This document shows, piece after piece, positions 28,905 through 38,024 of a stretch of 64,000 nt of DNA. This DNA comes from Cellulomonas endophytica. Its GTDB lineage: Bacteria; Actinomycetota; Actinomycetes; Actinomycetales; Cellulomonadaceae. The DNA is taken from positions 28,808 through 92,807 of the forward strand of contig NZ_RWJX01000007.1 of assembly GCF_004123805.1 (NCBI RefSeq). Direction: 5' to 3'. The notes beneath the pieces are model-generated. The model had not been told where the DNA came from and did no database searches. It saw only the letters and a program-made list of their open reading frames with translations. The position numbers and the translations under genes are program-made. The first letter of the stretch is position 1. Each line of letters begins with the position of its first letter.

Positions 28905-29432
28905 TCAGTTGTCGGGGATGTCCGTCGGCCCGGGCACGTCCTCGTCGTCCCGCGGGAGCAGGGCGTCCAGCGCCGTGAACATGTGCACGCCCGTGCCGAG
29001 GCCGCACGCGAGCAGCTGGGCGAGCTGGCGGTCGGTGACCCCGGCCTCGAGGTCCGCCGACACCTCGCTGTAGAGCGCGAGGCGGCCCTCCTCCTCGCGG
29101 ACGTAGGCCTTGGGCCAGATGCGCTCGCGGTTCCAGTCGTTGAGCGCCAGGCCGACGGCGCCGCGCTGCTCGAGCGGGAGCTGGCGGTGCCACCGGCCCC
29201 GGACCTGGAGGATCTCGCCGGCGTCGCCCAGGGTGAGGAACCAGAAGCGCGAGCCGTCCCAGGTGCCGGTGAGGTCGCCGTCGTCGTCGACCGCGAACCG
29301 GTAGCCGCGCGCCGACAGGTGCTCGCCGATGCGGTCACGGGTCAGGGGCGTCGGCGGGTCCCGCCGCACGGGCCGCTTGACGGGCTTCGGGCGGCCGCCG
29401 AGCACCCGCAGCAGCCACTCGGGGCTCGTCAC
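28905..29432 (-). CDS. YbjN-domain protein (second of a pair)
   Basis: 175 residues. After a basic N-terminus comes one YbjN-like domain: LTRDRIGEHLSARGYRFAVD, then DGSRFWFLTLGDAGEILQVR, ALNDWNRERIWPKAYVREEE, and an acidic end. YbjN folds resemble type III secretion chaperones, and E. coli YbjN affects motility and stress; no biochemical activity is established for actinobacterial forms. Its GTG start overlaps the stop of the upstream paralogue by four bases, so they form a translationally coupled pair. The two proteins share EILQVRG.WHR, N.W(N)..RIWPKAYVR and the final LG.LL.CGL.TG blocks, hence one arose from the other; they probably heterodimerise. Confidence 0.82.
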   Translation of the reverse strand: MTSPEWLLRVLGGRPKPVKRPVRRDPPTPLTRDRIGEHLSARGYRFAVDDDGDLTGTWDGSRFWFLTLGDAGEILQVRGRWHRQLPLEQRGAVGLALNDWNRERIWPKAYVREEEGRLALYSEVSADLEAGVTDRQLAQLLACGLGTGVHMFTALDALLPRDDEDVPGPTDIPDN

Positions 29433-30016
29433 GGGGCCACCACCGCCGGGTCCGGGTAGCGCTCGTCCAGCGCGTCGAAGAGCAGCGACCCGGTCGACAG
29501 CCCGCAGTGCAGGAGCTGCCCGAGCTGGGCGTCGGTCGCGCCGTGCTCGAGGTCGACCGCGACCTCGGACACCACGTGCACGCGCCCGTTGTCCCGCACC
29601 CGCACGTAGGCCTTGGGCCAGATGCGGTCGGCGTTCCACTCGTTGCACAGGTCGAGGACCTCCTCGAGGCGCTCGATCGTCGCCTCGCGGTGCCACTGGC
29701 CGCGCACCTGGAGGATCTCGGAGCGCTCCCCGAAGAGGAAGAAGTAGAAGAGGCGGCCGCGCCACAGGCCCCCGAGGTCGCCGTCGTTGTCGACGAAGTA
29801 GCTGAAGTCGTGGTCCGTCATCCACGCCGCGATGCGGGCGGGCGTCACGGGCGTGGGGTGCTCCTCGCCGGGCGCGGCCGGGCCCAGCTCCGCCGCGAGC
29901 AGCGCGGCCACCCGGTCCTGGAGCTCCGTGTCGCTGAGCTCCTCGGGGTCGAGGGGCGGCGGCACCGGGGAGGGCCGCTGCGCCCACCACCGTCGGCCGC
30001 GTTCGAACAGACCCAT
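29429..30016 (-). CDS. YbjN-domain protein (first of a pair)
   Basis: 195 residues; paralogue of the gene just downstream. An N-terminal 60-residue segment (MGLFERGRRWWAQRPS, then an acidic helix DTELQDRVAALLAAELG) is absent from its partner. The YbjN domain follows: RIAAWMTDHDFSYFVDNDGD, FFLFGERSEILQVRGQWHRE, CNEWNADRIWPKAYVRVRDN. Function unknown. ATG 30016 is supported by TAGGGT 7 bases upstream on the minus strand, giving a leaderless transcript. The promoter region of about 37 bases is shared with the divergent LigB-like gene, whose own -10 box sits at 30041. Both genes may thus respond together. Confidence 0.82.
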   Translation of the reverse strand: MGLFERGRRWWAQRPSPVPPPLDPEELSDTELQDRVAALLAAELGPAAPGEEHPTPVTPARIAAWMTDHDFSYFVDNDGDLGGLWRGRLFYFFLFGERSEILQVRGQWHREATIERLEEVLDLCNEWNADRIWPKAYVRVRDNGRVHVVSEVAVDLEHGATDAQLGQLLHCGLSTGSLLFDALDERYPDPAVVAP

Positions 30017-30053
30017 GGGGGCGACCCTACCGGGGGCGGCTACGGTCGGGCGC
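30017..30053. promoter_or_regulatory. Back-to-back leaderless promoters (YbjN pair and LigB-like gene)
   Basis: Minus strand TAGGGT (30029-30024) is 7 bases from ATG 30016; plus strand TACGGT (30041-30046) is 7 bases from GTG 30054. The two -10 boxes are only 11 bases apart, so the promoters must overlap and compete. Confidence 0.6.
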
Positions 30054-31070
30054 GTGCTCCGCTCCGCCGTCCTCCTGCCCGACACCGCGCTGCTCGTGCC
30101 CGGCGTCGCGGGGCGCGCCGACCCGCTCGCGGGGCTGCGGGTCGCGGCCGTGACGGCCCTGCGGCGGGCGCTGGCCGACGCCGCCGCGGACGCGGGGCGC
30201 ACCGGGGGGGCCGGTGGCACGACGGGTGCCGCGGGTGCCGCCGGTGCCGCGGGTGCCGGAGGTGCCGTCCGGGTGGTGCTCGTCGCCGCGGGGCCGCGGG
30301 ACCGGGTGCGTAGCGGGCCGCTGCGGGCCGAGCTGGCGTCGGCGGGCGTCCCGGACGGGGCGCTCGGTGTGCCGGTGCCCTCGGCCGCGCCGGCGGGGGG
30401 CGCGGGGCAGGACGGGCGGGGCGCGCCGTGGGGGAGCGGGCCGCACGACGAGGGGCCCGCCGCGCCGGCCACCGGCACCGCCGTGGGGCTGCACCTGCTC
30501 GCCGCGGCCCTCGGCGACGACGCCCCCGACCCCCTGCCCGTGGCGCACGCGGTCGAGGTCGGCCCGCCCCGGTCCGCACCCGACGGGACCGCCGGTGCGG
30601 GCGCCGCTGCGGGTGCCGGTCCGGGGGCCGGTGCGGGCGGCGGTGGCGTCGCGTCCGGCGACGGGCCCGCGGACGACCGCCGGGGCGCCGACCTGCGCGC
30701 GCTGGGGGCGGGGCTCGTCGCCGGTGACGTGCCGGTCGTGCTCCTCGTCGTGGGGTCCGGCTCCGCCCGGCACGGGCCGGCGGCCCCGCTCGCCGACGAC
30801 CCGCGCGCCCCGGACGTCGACGCGGGTCTCGTCGCCGACCTCGCGGACGCGTCGCCGGCCGCGCGCGCCCGCCTCGCCGCGGCCGACGAGGCGCTGCACG
30901 CCGCCCTGGCCGTGAGCGGGTGGGGGCCGTGGCAGGTCCTCGTCGGCGCGGCGGGCGCGGCCGCCGTGGCGGGGGCGGTCGAGGCCGCCGACACCTCGCT
31001 GGGCGCCCTGCACCTCGTCGGGACCTGGACGGTCGCGGCACCCGCCGACGTGCCGGGGGACGCGGCGTGA
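30054..31070 (+). CDS. LigB-like (class III extradiol dioxygenase subunit B-like) protein
   Basis: 338 residues. Proteins of this type sit between miaB and miaA in many actinobacteria and are assigned to the class III extradiol dioxygenase B fold by similarity, without a proven reaction. Seen here: AVLLPDTALLVPGVAGRADP at the N-terminus, VVLVAAGPRDRV, VVLLVVGSGSARHGPAAPLA and the C-terminal SGWGPWQVLVGAAG. Two Gly/Ala-rich low-complexity inserts (about residues 53-72 and 180-205) interrupt the domain; the first is coded by five exact 9-base repeats. The start GTG 30054 has a -10 box 7 bases upstream. Its stop overlaps miaA by GTGA, so expression is coupled to tRNA prenylation for no obvious reason. 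Confidence 0.78.
   Translation: MLRSAVLLPDTALLVPGVAGRADPLAGLRVAAVTALRRALADAAADAGRTGGAGGTTGAAGAAGAAGAGGAVRVVLVAAGPRDRVRSGPLRAELASAGVPDGALGVPVPSAAPAGGAGQDGRGAPWGSGPHDEGPAAPATGTAVGLHLLAAALGDDAPDPLPVAHAVEVGPPRSAPDGTAGAGAAAGAGPGAGAGGGGVASGDGPADDRRGADLRALGAGLVAGDVPVVLLVVGSGSARHGPAAPLADDPRAPDVDAGLVADLADASPAARARLAAADEALHAALAVSGWGPWQVLVGAAGAAAVAGAVEAADTSLGALHLVGTWTVAAPADVPGDAA
30225..30269 (+). repeat. 9-bp tandem repeat inside the LigB-like gene
   Basis: Five consecutive 9-base units starting GGTGCC (30225, 30234, 30243, 30252, 30261), coding Gly-Ala repeats. In-frame length change by slippage is plausible. Confidence 0.85.
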
Positions 31071-32113
31071 CGGCGTCGGGGGCGCCCGCACCCGACGGGC
31101 CCGCACCCGACGAGGGCGTGGCCCGGGGGACCGCCGCGGGCGCCGGCGAGGCCGGGCACCCCCTCGTCGTGGCGGTCGTCGGGCCCACGGCCACCGGCAA
31201 GTCGGACCTGGGCATCGCGCTGGCGCAGGCCCTGGACGGGGAGGTCGTCAACGCGGACGCGCTGCAGCTCTACCGCGGCATGGACGTCGGCACGGCCAAG
31301 GTGCCGCCGGGGGAGCGCGGCGGCGTCCCGCACCACGTGCTAGACGTCCTCGACCCGACGCAGGAGGCGTCCGTCGCGGACTACCAGGTGCTCGCGCGCG
31401 CCGCGGTCGCGGACGTGCGCGCCCGCGGCCGCCGTCCCGTGGTCGTCGGCGGGTCGGGGCTCTACGTGCGGGCGCTGCTCGACCGCCTCGAGTTCCCCGG
31501 GACGGACCCGGAGGTGCGCGCCCGGCTGGAGGCGCGCGTCGAGGCGGAGGGCAGCCGCGCCCTGCACGCCGAGCTCTCCCGCGCCGACCCGGCCGCGGCC
31601 GCCCGCATCGAGCCCCGCAACGCGCGTCGCGTGGTGCGGGCGCTGGAGGTCATCGCCCTCACCGGCCGGCCGTACTCGGCGCACCTGCCGGACCACACCT
31701 ACGCCCTCCCGGCGCTCCAGCTCGGCCTCGACTGCGACCGCGCCGTCCTCGACGACCGCGTCGCCCGCCGGACCGCCCGGATGTGGGAGACGGGGCTCGT
31801 CGACGAGGTGCGGCGGCTGCGGGCGGGCGGACTGGGGCGCACCGCCGCCCGGGCCACGGGCTACGCGGAGGTCCTGGCGCTCCTCGCGGGCGGTCTCGAC
31901 GAGGACGCGGCCCGCTCGGCCGTCACCGCGGGGACCCGCCGCCTGGCCCGCCGCCAGATGGGCTGGTTCGGCCGGGACCCGCGCGTGCACTGGCTCGACG
32001 CGCAGGACCCGGACCTCGCGGAGCACGCGCTCGCGGCGGTCCGCGCCGCCGACGCCGGCACCCTGGTCAGCGCCGAGGGCGCCGCGCCGACGCACCGTAC
32101 GCTGGGCTCGTGA
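31067..32113 (+). CDS. miaA: tRNA dimethylallyltransferase MiaA
   Basis: Transfers the dimethylallyl group of DMAPP to N6 of A37 in tRNAs reading codons that start with U; MiaB then methylthiolates the product. 348 residues: an Ala/Gly/Pro-rich head of about 28 residues, the P-loop VVGPTATGKSDL, DALQLYRGMDVGTAK with the catalytic Asp, VPHHVLDVL, VVGGSGLYVRAL, and IEPRNARRVVRALEV. The Arg-rich region near RRLARRQMGWFGRDPRVHWL binds the tRNA anticodon stem. GTG 31067 overlaps the stop of the LigB-like gene; the miaA stop in turn overlaps the dapF start, so three genes are chained. Confidence 0.95.
   Translation: MTASGAPAPDGPAPDEGVARGTAAGAGEAGHPLVVAVVGPTATGKSDLGIALAQALDGEVVNADALQLYRGMDVGTAKVPPGERGGVPHHVLDVLDPTQEASVADYQVLARAAVADVRARGRRPVVVGGSGLYVRALLDRLEFPGTDPEVRARLEARVEAEGSRALHAELSRADPAAAARIEPRNARRVVRALEVIALTGRPYSAHLPDHTYALPALQLGLDCDRAVLDDRVARRTARMWETGLVDEVRRLRAGGLGRTAARATGYAEVLALLAGGLDEDAARSAVTAGTRRLARRQMGWFGRDPRVHWLDAQDPDLAEHALAAVRAADAGTLVSAEGAAPTHRTLGS
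32098..32110 (+). promoter_or_regulatory. Internal leaderless-type -10 box of dapF
   Basis: TACGCT (32098-32103) is six bases before GTG 32110, inside the end of miaA. It could give dapF independent transcription. Confidence 0.45.
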
Positions 32114-33135
32114 GCCTCCCGGGAGCCCCGGCCGTCGCGCCCGGCGTGCCGTCGTCCGCCGCCCCGGCCGCCCCCGGCGGGCCCCGCAGGGTCCTGGCGG
32201 TGACGAAGGGCCACGGCACCCGGAACGACTTCGTGCTCCTCGTCGACCCCGCGGGCGAGGTCGCCCTCACGCCCGGCGCGGTGCGCGCGCTGGCGGACCG
32301 GCGCGGCGGCGTGGGCGGGGACGGCGTCATCCGGGTCGTCGGCAGCGGGCACCTGCCCGAGGGCGCCGCGGCGCTCGCGGACGACCCCGCGGCGACGCTG
32401 TTCATGGACTACCGCAACGCGGACGGCTCCGTCGCGGAGATGTGCGGGAACGGCGTGCGGGTCACCGCCGCGCTCCTCGAGCGGCACGGCCTGTGGGACG
32501 CCGCCCTGGGTGACCTCGCCCTCGGCACCCGCGCGGGCGTCAAGCGGGTCCGACGCGTGGCGCCGCCCGCCGCCGCCGGCCCGTCCGGCGACCCCTGGTA
32601 CGCCGTCGACATGGGCGCCTGGCGGCTGCCGGGCGGCGACGCGGCCGCCCGTGCGGGCGGGGACGCGGAGGTCCTCGTGGCCGGGCTGCCCGTGGCGCGG
32701 CCCGCCCTGTCCGTCGACCTGGGGAACCCGCACACCGTGCTCGCGCTCGCGGGCGAGGACGAGCTCGTCGCCGCGGACCTGCGGGAGGCCCCCCAGGTCG
32801 TGCCGGTGCCGCCGGCGGGCACGAACACCGAGCTCGTCGTCCCGCTGGGCGAGCTCGAGGACCCCGTCCTCGGGACGGTCGGCCGGGTCCGCATGCGCGT
32901 GCACGAGCGCGGCGTCGGGGAGACCCCGTCGTGCGGGACGGGCGCGTGCGCCGCGGCGCTGGCCGTGCGGACCTGGGCGGGCGCCGGGGCGCCGAGCACC
33001 TGGCTCGTCGACGTGCCCGGGGGCACCGTGCTGGTCACCGCGCGGCCGGACGGCCACGTGGAGCTCGCGGGACCGGCGGTCCTCGTCGCCGAGGCCGATG
33101 TGGACCTGGGCGTCCTGGAGGCGGCCGACCGCTGA
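32110..33135 (+). CDS. dapF: Diaminopimelate epimerase
   Basis: Converts LL- to meso-diaminopimelate for peptidoglycan and lysine. 341 residues, about 60 more than E. coli, mostly from an Ala/Pro head and an internal insert. The two catalytic cysteines of the thiol racemase are present: EMCGNGVR and ETPSCGTGACAAA. Also visible are KGHGTRNDFVLL, GGVGGDGVI and DLGNPHTVL. GTG 32110 shares four bases with the miaA stop. It completes, with dapA at 2 kb, two steps of the same pathway in this window. It is convergent with the next gene, with only 10 bases between the stops. Confidence 0.95.
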   Translation: MSLPGAPAVAPGVPSSAAPAAPGGPRRVLAVTKGHGTRNDFVLLVDPAGEVALTPGAVRALADRRGGVGGDGVIRVVGSGHLPEGAAALADDPAATLFMDYRNADGSVAEMCGNGVRVTAALLERHGLWDAALGDLALGTRAGVKRVRRVAPPAAAGPSGDPWYAVDMGAWRLPGGDAAARAGGDAEVLVAGLPVARPALSVDLGNPHTVLALAGEDELVAADLREAPQVVPVPPAGTNTELVVPLGELEDPVLGTVGRVRMRVHERGVGETPSCGTGACAAALAVRTWAGAGAPSTWLVDVPGGTVLVTARPDGHVELAGPAVLVAEADVDLGVLEAADR

Positions 33136-33145
33136 GCCCGGGGCG

Positions 33146-33769
33146 TCAGCCGGCCACGGGCCCCTCGTCGCCCGCCCGGACCTCGAGCACGCGGAACCCG
33201 CGCGCGGACGCGGTGCGCTCCACCGCCCAGCCCTCGCCCTCGAGCCAGCGGTGCAGGGAGTCGGCGCCCAGGTTCTTCCCGACGACGAGGTGCGCCGCCG
33301 CCCCCGGCGCCAGCCGCGGCAACCACCGCAGCAGGAGGGCGTGCAGGGCCGGCTTGCCCACCCGGACGGGCGGGTTGGACCACAGCGCGGCGAACCGGAC
33401 GTCGTCCGGCACGTCGTCCGGGCGGGCGGCGACCACGCCGGTCAGGGCGAGGTCCGCGGCGTTGCGCCGGACGAGGTCGAGCGCGCGCTCGTTGACGTCC
33501 ACGGCCCACACGCGGGCCCCGGGCGAGCGCAGCGCCAGCGTCAGCGCGACCGGCCCCCAACCGCAGCCGAGGTCGAGGAGGTCGCCGTCCGGGGGCGGCG
33601 GCGGGACGTGGTCGAGCAGGACGGCGGTGGCGTGGTCGACGTGGTCCGGCGAGAAGACGCCGCCGGCGGTGCGCACGGACAGCTCGCGGCCGGCGAGCAC
33701 CACCTGCCGCGTCCGCAGCTCGGCGGGGGAGGCCGGCGCGGCGGTGAAGTAGTGGTCGGGCTCGCTCAC
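33146..33769 (-). CDS. RsmC-like class I SAM-dependent methyltransferase
   Basis: 207 residues. SAM-binding motif I LLDLGCGWGPVAL, acidic motif II VWAVDVNERAL, and the catalytic SNPPVRVGK, an (S/N)PP(F/Y)-like motif of N-methyltransferases acting on bases. This is the MTS domain (PF05175) found in RsmC/RsmD-type enzymes that make m2G in 16S rRNA. The N-terminal RsmC pseudo-domain is missing, as usual in actinobacteria. An rRNA guanine target is thus family inference. GTG 33769 is preceded by TAGCCT at 8 bases. It is divergent from hflX across 152 bases and convergent with dapF. Confidence 0.85.
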   Translation of the reverse strand: MSEPDHYFTAAPASPAELRTRQVVLAGRELSVRTAGGVFSPDHVDHATAVLLDHVPPPPPDGDLLDLGCGWGPVALTLALRSPGARVWAVDVNERALDLVRRNAADLALTGVVAARPDDVPDDVRFAALWSNPPVRVGKPALHALLLRWLPRLAPGAAAHLVVGKNLGADSLHRWLEGEGWAVERTASARGFRVLEVRAGDEGPVAG

Positions 33770-33921
33770 GGACGCCGAGGCTAGCGGGCGGGTGGCGGGC
33801 GGCAGGGGGCGGGCGGCTCGCGGGCTGTCGGCCTGCGGCGAAATCTGTGGTGCCGCGCAGGGCCCCGTGCGACCCTGGACGGGCCGCCGCACCGGTGGCG
33901 CCCCCGGTCGAGAGGACCTGC

Positions 33922-35424
33922 GTGAACGACCCCCGCACCACACCTGGCACCACGGCTGACCGCACGCCGCAGGAGGTGGCCGACGACGTGGTGGCCCGCG
34001 TCCTCGCCCGCGCCGGCACCGCGCTGCAGGCGGGGGAGACCGTCCACTCCTCCTACGACGGCGAGCAGCTCGACCTGGAGGAGCGCAGCTCCCTGCGGCG
34101 CGTCGCAGGGCTGTCCACCGAGCTCGAGGACGTCACCGAGGTCGAGTACCGGCAGCTGCGCCTGGAGAAGGTCGTCCTCGTCGGGCTCTGGTCCGGCGGC
34201 AGCTCGACCGACGCCGAGATCTCGCTGCGCGAGCTCGCCGCCCTCGCCGAGACGGCGGGCTCGGAGGTGCTCGACGGGCTGCTCCAGCGCCGGGCGACGC
34301 CCGACCCGAGCACGTACCTCGGCTCGGGCAAGGCCGCCGAGCTGGCGTCCCTCGTCGCGTCGGCCGGCGCCGACACCGTGGTCGTCGACGGCGAGCTCGC
34401 GCCCTCCCAGCGCCGCGCGCTCGAGGACGTCGTCCGCGTCAAGGTCGTCGACCGCACGGCCCTCATCCTCGACATCTTCGCCCAGCACGCGAAGAGCCGG
34501 GAGGGCAAGGCGCAGGTCGAGCTGGCGCAGCTGGAGTACCTGCTCCCGCGCCTGCGCGGCTGGGGCGAGTCCATGTCCCGCCAGGCCGGTGGCCAGGTCG
34601 GCGGCGCGGGCGCCGGGATGGGCTCGCGCGGCCCGGGCGAGACGAAGATCGAGCTCGACCGCCGCCGCATCCGCGACCGCATGGCCAAGCTGCGCCGCGA
34701 GATCGCCGCGATGGCTCCCGCGCGGCAGACGAAGCGCGCCGGCCGCCGCCGCAACGCGGTGCCGTCCGTCGCCATCGCCGGGTACACGAACGCGGGCAAG
34801 TCCTCGCTGCTCAACCGGCTGACGGGCGCGGGGGTCCTCGTCGAGAACGCGCTGTTCGCGACGCTGGACCCGACCGTCCGGCGCGCGCAGACGCCCGACG
34901 GCCGCACCTACACGCTGTCCGACACCGTCGGCTTCGTGCGGGCGCTGCCGCACCAGCTCGTCGAGGCGTTCCGCTCGTCGCTGGAGGAGGTGGCCGAGGC
35001 CGACCTCATCCTCCACGTCGTCGACGCGGCGCACCCGGACCCCGAGGGCCAGATCGCGGCCGTGCGCCACGTCTTCGCGGACATCCCCGGGGCGATGGAC
35101 GTGCCCGAGATCATCGTGCTCAACAAGGTGGACGCCGCCGACCCGGCGGTCGTCGCCCGGCTGCGCTCGCGCGAGGTGCACTCCGTGGTCGTCTCCGCCC
35201 ACACGGGCGAGGGCATCGAGGAGCTGCGGGCGCTCGTCGCCGACCAGCTGCCGCGCCCGCGCGTGAGCGTCGAGGTCGTGGTGCCCTACAGCCGCGGCGA
35301 CCTCGTCAGCCGCGCGCACGAGCACGGCGAGGTCGACGCGGAGGAGCACCGGCCCGAGGGCACGCTCCTGCGCGCCCGGGTCGACGCCACCCTGGCCGCC
35401 GAGCTCGAGGCCGTCGCGGTCTGA
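33922..35424 (+). CDS. hflX: Ribosome-associated GTPase HflX
   Basis: GTPase that splits stalled 70S ribosomes, notably after heat or antibiotic stress. 500 residues. The N-terminal HflX domain carries LRLEKVVLVGLWSGGSSTDA (20) and the glycine-rich linker GGQVGGAGAGMGSRGPGETK. Then the G-domain: G1 GYTNAGKSSL near 286, G2/G3 around TLDPTVRRA and SDTVGFVRALPH, G4 NKVD, and G5-like VSAHTGEG. GTG 33922 follows AGAGGA by about 6 bases. In the miaA/dapF/hflX stretch this is the standard order. It is followed by a strong hairpin. A mycobacterial homologue affects macrolide tolerance; no such link can be read here. Confidence 0.95.
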   Translation: MNDPRTTPGTTADRTPQEVADDVVARVLARAGTALQAGETVHSSYDGEQLDLEERSSLRRVAGLSTELEDVTEVEYRQLRLEKVVLVGLWSGGSSTDAEISLRELAALAETAGSEVLDGLLQRRATPDPSTYLGSGKAAELASLVASAGADTVVVDGELAPSQRRALEDVVRVKVVDRTALILDIFAQHAKSREGKAQVELAQLEYLLPRLRGWGESMSRQAGGQVGGAGAGMGSRGPGETKIELDRRRIRDRMAKLRREIAAMAPARQTKRAGRRRNAVPSVAIAGYTNAGKSSLLNRLTGAGVLVENALFATLDPTVRRAQTPDGRTYTLSDTVGFVRALPHQLVEAFRSSLEEVAEADLILHVVDAAHPDPEGQIAAVRHVFADIPGAMDVPEIIVLNKVDAADPAVVARLRSREVHSVVVSAHTGEGIEELRALVADQLPRPRVSVEVVVPYSRGDLVSRAHEHGEVDAEEHRPEGTLLRARVDATLAAELEAVAV

Positions 35425-35444
35425 CGGAGCCCCCGGCCCCGGGT

Positions 35445-35476
35445 CGCGGCACGGGGGTGCGACCCCCCGTGCCGCG
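35445..35476 (+). terminator. hflX terminator
   Basis: Thirteen perfect pairs, CGCGGCACGGGGG (35445-35457) with its complement (35464-35476) and a 6-base loop, 20 bases after the hflX stop. Confidence 0.8.
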
Positions 35477-35595
35477 GCCCCGGTCGTCCTCGCCGGCGCC
35501 GTGCGCGCCGCGTCCCGACCGGGGACGCCCGCGGGGCGCACCCCGCCGGTGGAGGACCCCGACGCGGCGGGGCGCGCCGCGTCTAGGCTGTCGCG

Positions 35596-37955
35596 GTGCC
35601 CGCCCCCGCCCGTCCCGCCGCCCCCGCGGCCAGCGACGGCGGTGACGCCCCGGACGACGTGACCGCGCCCGTCGACGACCTGCTCGACCGTGCCGTCGCG
35701 GCGCTGGGCGGGGCGGCCCGCGAGGGGCAGCGCGCCATGGCGCGGGCGGTCGCCGAGACGCTCGAGCGCGGCGAGCACCTCCTCGTGCAGGCGGGCACCG
35801 GGACCGGCAAGTCGCTGGGCTACCTCGTCCCCGCCGTGCGGCACGCCGTGCTCGAGGACGAGCGCGTCGTGGTCTCGACGGCGACCCTCGCGCTCCAGCG
35901 GCAGGTCCTCACGCGCGACCTGCCCCTCGTCGCCGACGCGCTGGCCCCCGCCCTGCCGCGCCCGCCGCGGATCGCCCTCCTCAAGGGCTGGCACAACTAC
36001 CTCTGCGCCCACAAGGTCGCCGGCGGCTACCCGCAGGAGGAGCCCGGCGCCCTGTTCGACCTCGGCGATCGCGGCGGGGCGGCCGAGCACCCGGAGCCGG
36101 CCGGGTCCGGCGGCGGGACGGGTGGCACCGGCGGCCCGGGCGGGGGCGGCCGGGGGCGCGGGGGCGGTGGGGGCGGCGAGTCCCTCGGCGAGCAGGTCGT
36201 GCGGCTGCGACCTGGGCCGAGGAGACGGGGACCGGCGACCGCGACGACCTCGTGCCCGGCGTCGCGGACCGGGCCTGGCGCCAGGTCTCGGTCACCGCGC
36301 TGGAGTGCCTCGGCTCGTCGTGCCCCCTGGTCGACGACTGCTTCCCCGAGCGGGCGCGCACGCTCGCGCGCGAGGCCGACGTCGTCGTGACGAACCACGC
36401 CATGCTCGGCATCGCGGCGTCCGGCTCGCCCAACGTGCTGCCCGAGCACGCGGTGCTCGTCGTCGACGAGGCGCACGAGCTCACCGACCGGGTGACGGCG
36501 CAGGCCACCGCCGAGCTCTCCCTCGCGACGGTGGAGCACGCCGCCCGGCTGACCCGGCGTCACGGCGGGCTCCCGACGACGGACCTCGACGCCGCGGGCC
36601 AGGCGCTGGCGGTCGCGCTCGTCGAGCTGCCCGAGGGCCGCTTCCCGCAGGGGCTGCCCGACGCGGCACGGGACGCCGTGACGGCCGTCCGCGACGCCGC
36701 CCGCACGCTGCTGACCGCCCTGCGGCCCGACGCCGGCACCCCGCGGGGCCCGGCGGACGGCGGCCGCAAGATGGCCACGGGCGCCGTCCTCGCGCTGTTC
36801 GAGGTCACCGAGCGGATGGTCGCCGACCCGGCGGAGGGCCCGCGGACGGTGCTGTGGTGCGCGCGGGGCGAGGACCGGCGCGGCTCCACCCTGACCCGGC
36901 TGCACGCGGCGCCGCTGGCCGTGCAGGGCCTCGTCCGGACGAACCTGCTGGCCGGGCGTGCGAGCGTGCTGACGTCGGCGACCCTCGCGCTCGGCGGGTC
37001 CTTCGACCCCGTCGCGCGGAGCATGGGGCTGACCGGGACCCGCGCCGGCCGCGACGCGGCGGCCGCGGCGCGACCGACGGGCGAGGCCGTCGCCGCCTCC
37101 GGCGCCCCGGGGGCGAGCGCTCCCCGCGCCGCCGGCGTCGGGGTGCCGGGGGAGGGCGGGACGTCCCCGGCAGCGACCTCGCCCGGCGCGCCGGCGCCGG
37201 CGTCCCCCGACGCCGCGGCCGGCCCGCGGGGACCCGTGCCGCCGCCCGACGTCGCGCTGCCCTGGCGGGCGCTGGACGTGGGCAGCCCCTTCGACTACCG
37301 CCGCCAGGGCATCCTCTACACGGCCCGGCACCTGCCCGCCCCGGGGCGCGAGCCCGCGACCCCCGCCCAGCTCGACGAGCTCGCCGGACTCGTGGAGGCC
37401 GCCGGCGGGCGCACCCTCGGGCTCTTCTCCTCCCGCCGCGCGGCCGAGGCCGCGGCGCTGGCGCTGCGGGAGCGGCTCGACGTGCCGGTGCTCCTCCAGG
37501 GCGACGACGTGCTGCCGACCCTCGTGCGCCGGTTCGCCGAGAGCGAGGAGACGTGCCTGTTCGGCACCCTGTCGCTCTGGCAGGGGGTGGACGTGCCCGG
37601 GCCCACGTGCCGCCTCGTCGTCATCGACCGGATCCCCTTCCCGCGCCCGGACGACCCCGTGCGCGCCGCGCGCTCGGAGTCCGTGGACCGCGCGGGGGGC
37701 AACGGGTTCATGACCGTCTCCGCCGCCCACGCCGCGCTGCTGCTCGCGCAGGGGGCCGGCCGGCTCATCCGGTCGCTCGACGACCGCGGGGTCGTCGCCG
37801 TGCTCGACCCGCGGCTCGCCACCGCCCGCTACGGGGAGTTCCTGCGGCGGTCCCTGCCCGACCTCTGGCCGACCGACGACCCCGCGCTGGTGCGGGCGGC
37901 CCTGCGCCGGCTCGCGGGCCCGGTCGGCGCGACGGCGTCGGCGCCGGGCCGATAG
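35596..37955 (+). pseudogene. DinG/XPD-family ATP-dependent helicase, interrupted by a -1 frameshift
   Basis: Superfamily-2 iron-sulfur helicase. The first part (from GTG 35596) carries Walker A AGTGTGKSLGYLVP near residue 66 and motif Ia VVSTATLALQRQV. It then runs through a Gly-rich insert of about 30 residues (bases 36100-36180) to EQVVRLR. The homologous continuation TWAEETGTGDRDDLVPGV lies in another frame, so one base is missing near 36209. From there to 37955 the frame is intact: iron-sulfur cysteines in CLGSSCPLVDDC, DEAH box VVDEAHEL, and motif VI QGAGRLIRSLDDRG. Conservation on both sides suggests a recent mutation or a sequencing error in GC-rich sequence. TAGGCT is six bases before the GTG. 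DinG-type helicases unwind R-loops and D-loops. Confidence 0.85.
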
Positions 37956-38024
37956 CCTCGGCCGCAGGGGCCCGGGGCCCCGGTGCCGGCGGCCCGGCCG
38001 GCACGGCGTCGAGCAGGAGGTCCG

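Noticed and set aside
30001..30016. GTTCGAAC near the YbjN start looked like an SOS box
   Set aside because: The second half (CCATGG) does not match GTTCGA; it is coding sequence for the protein start.
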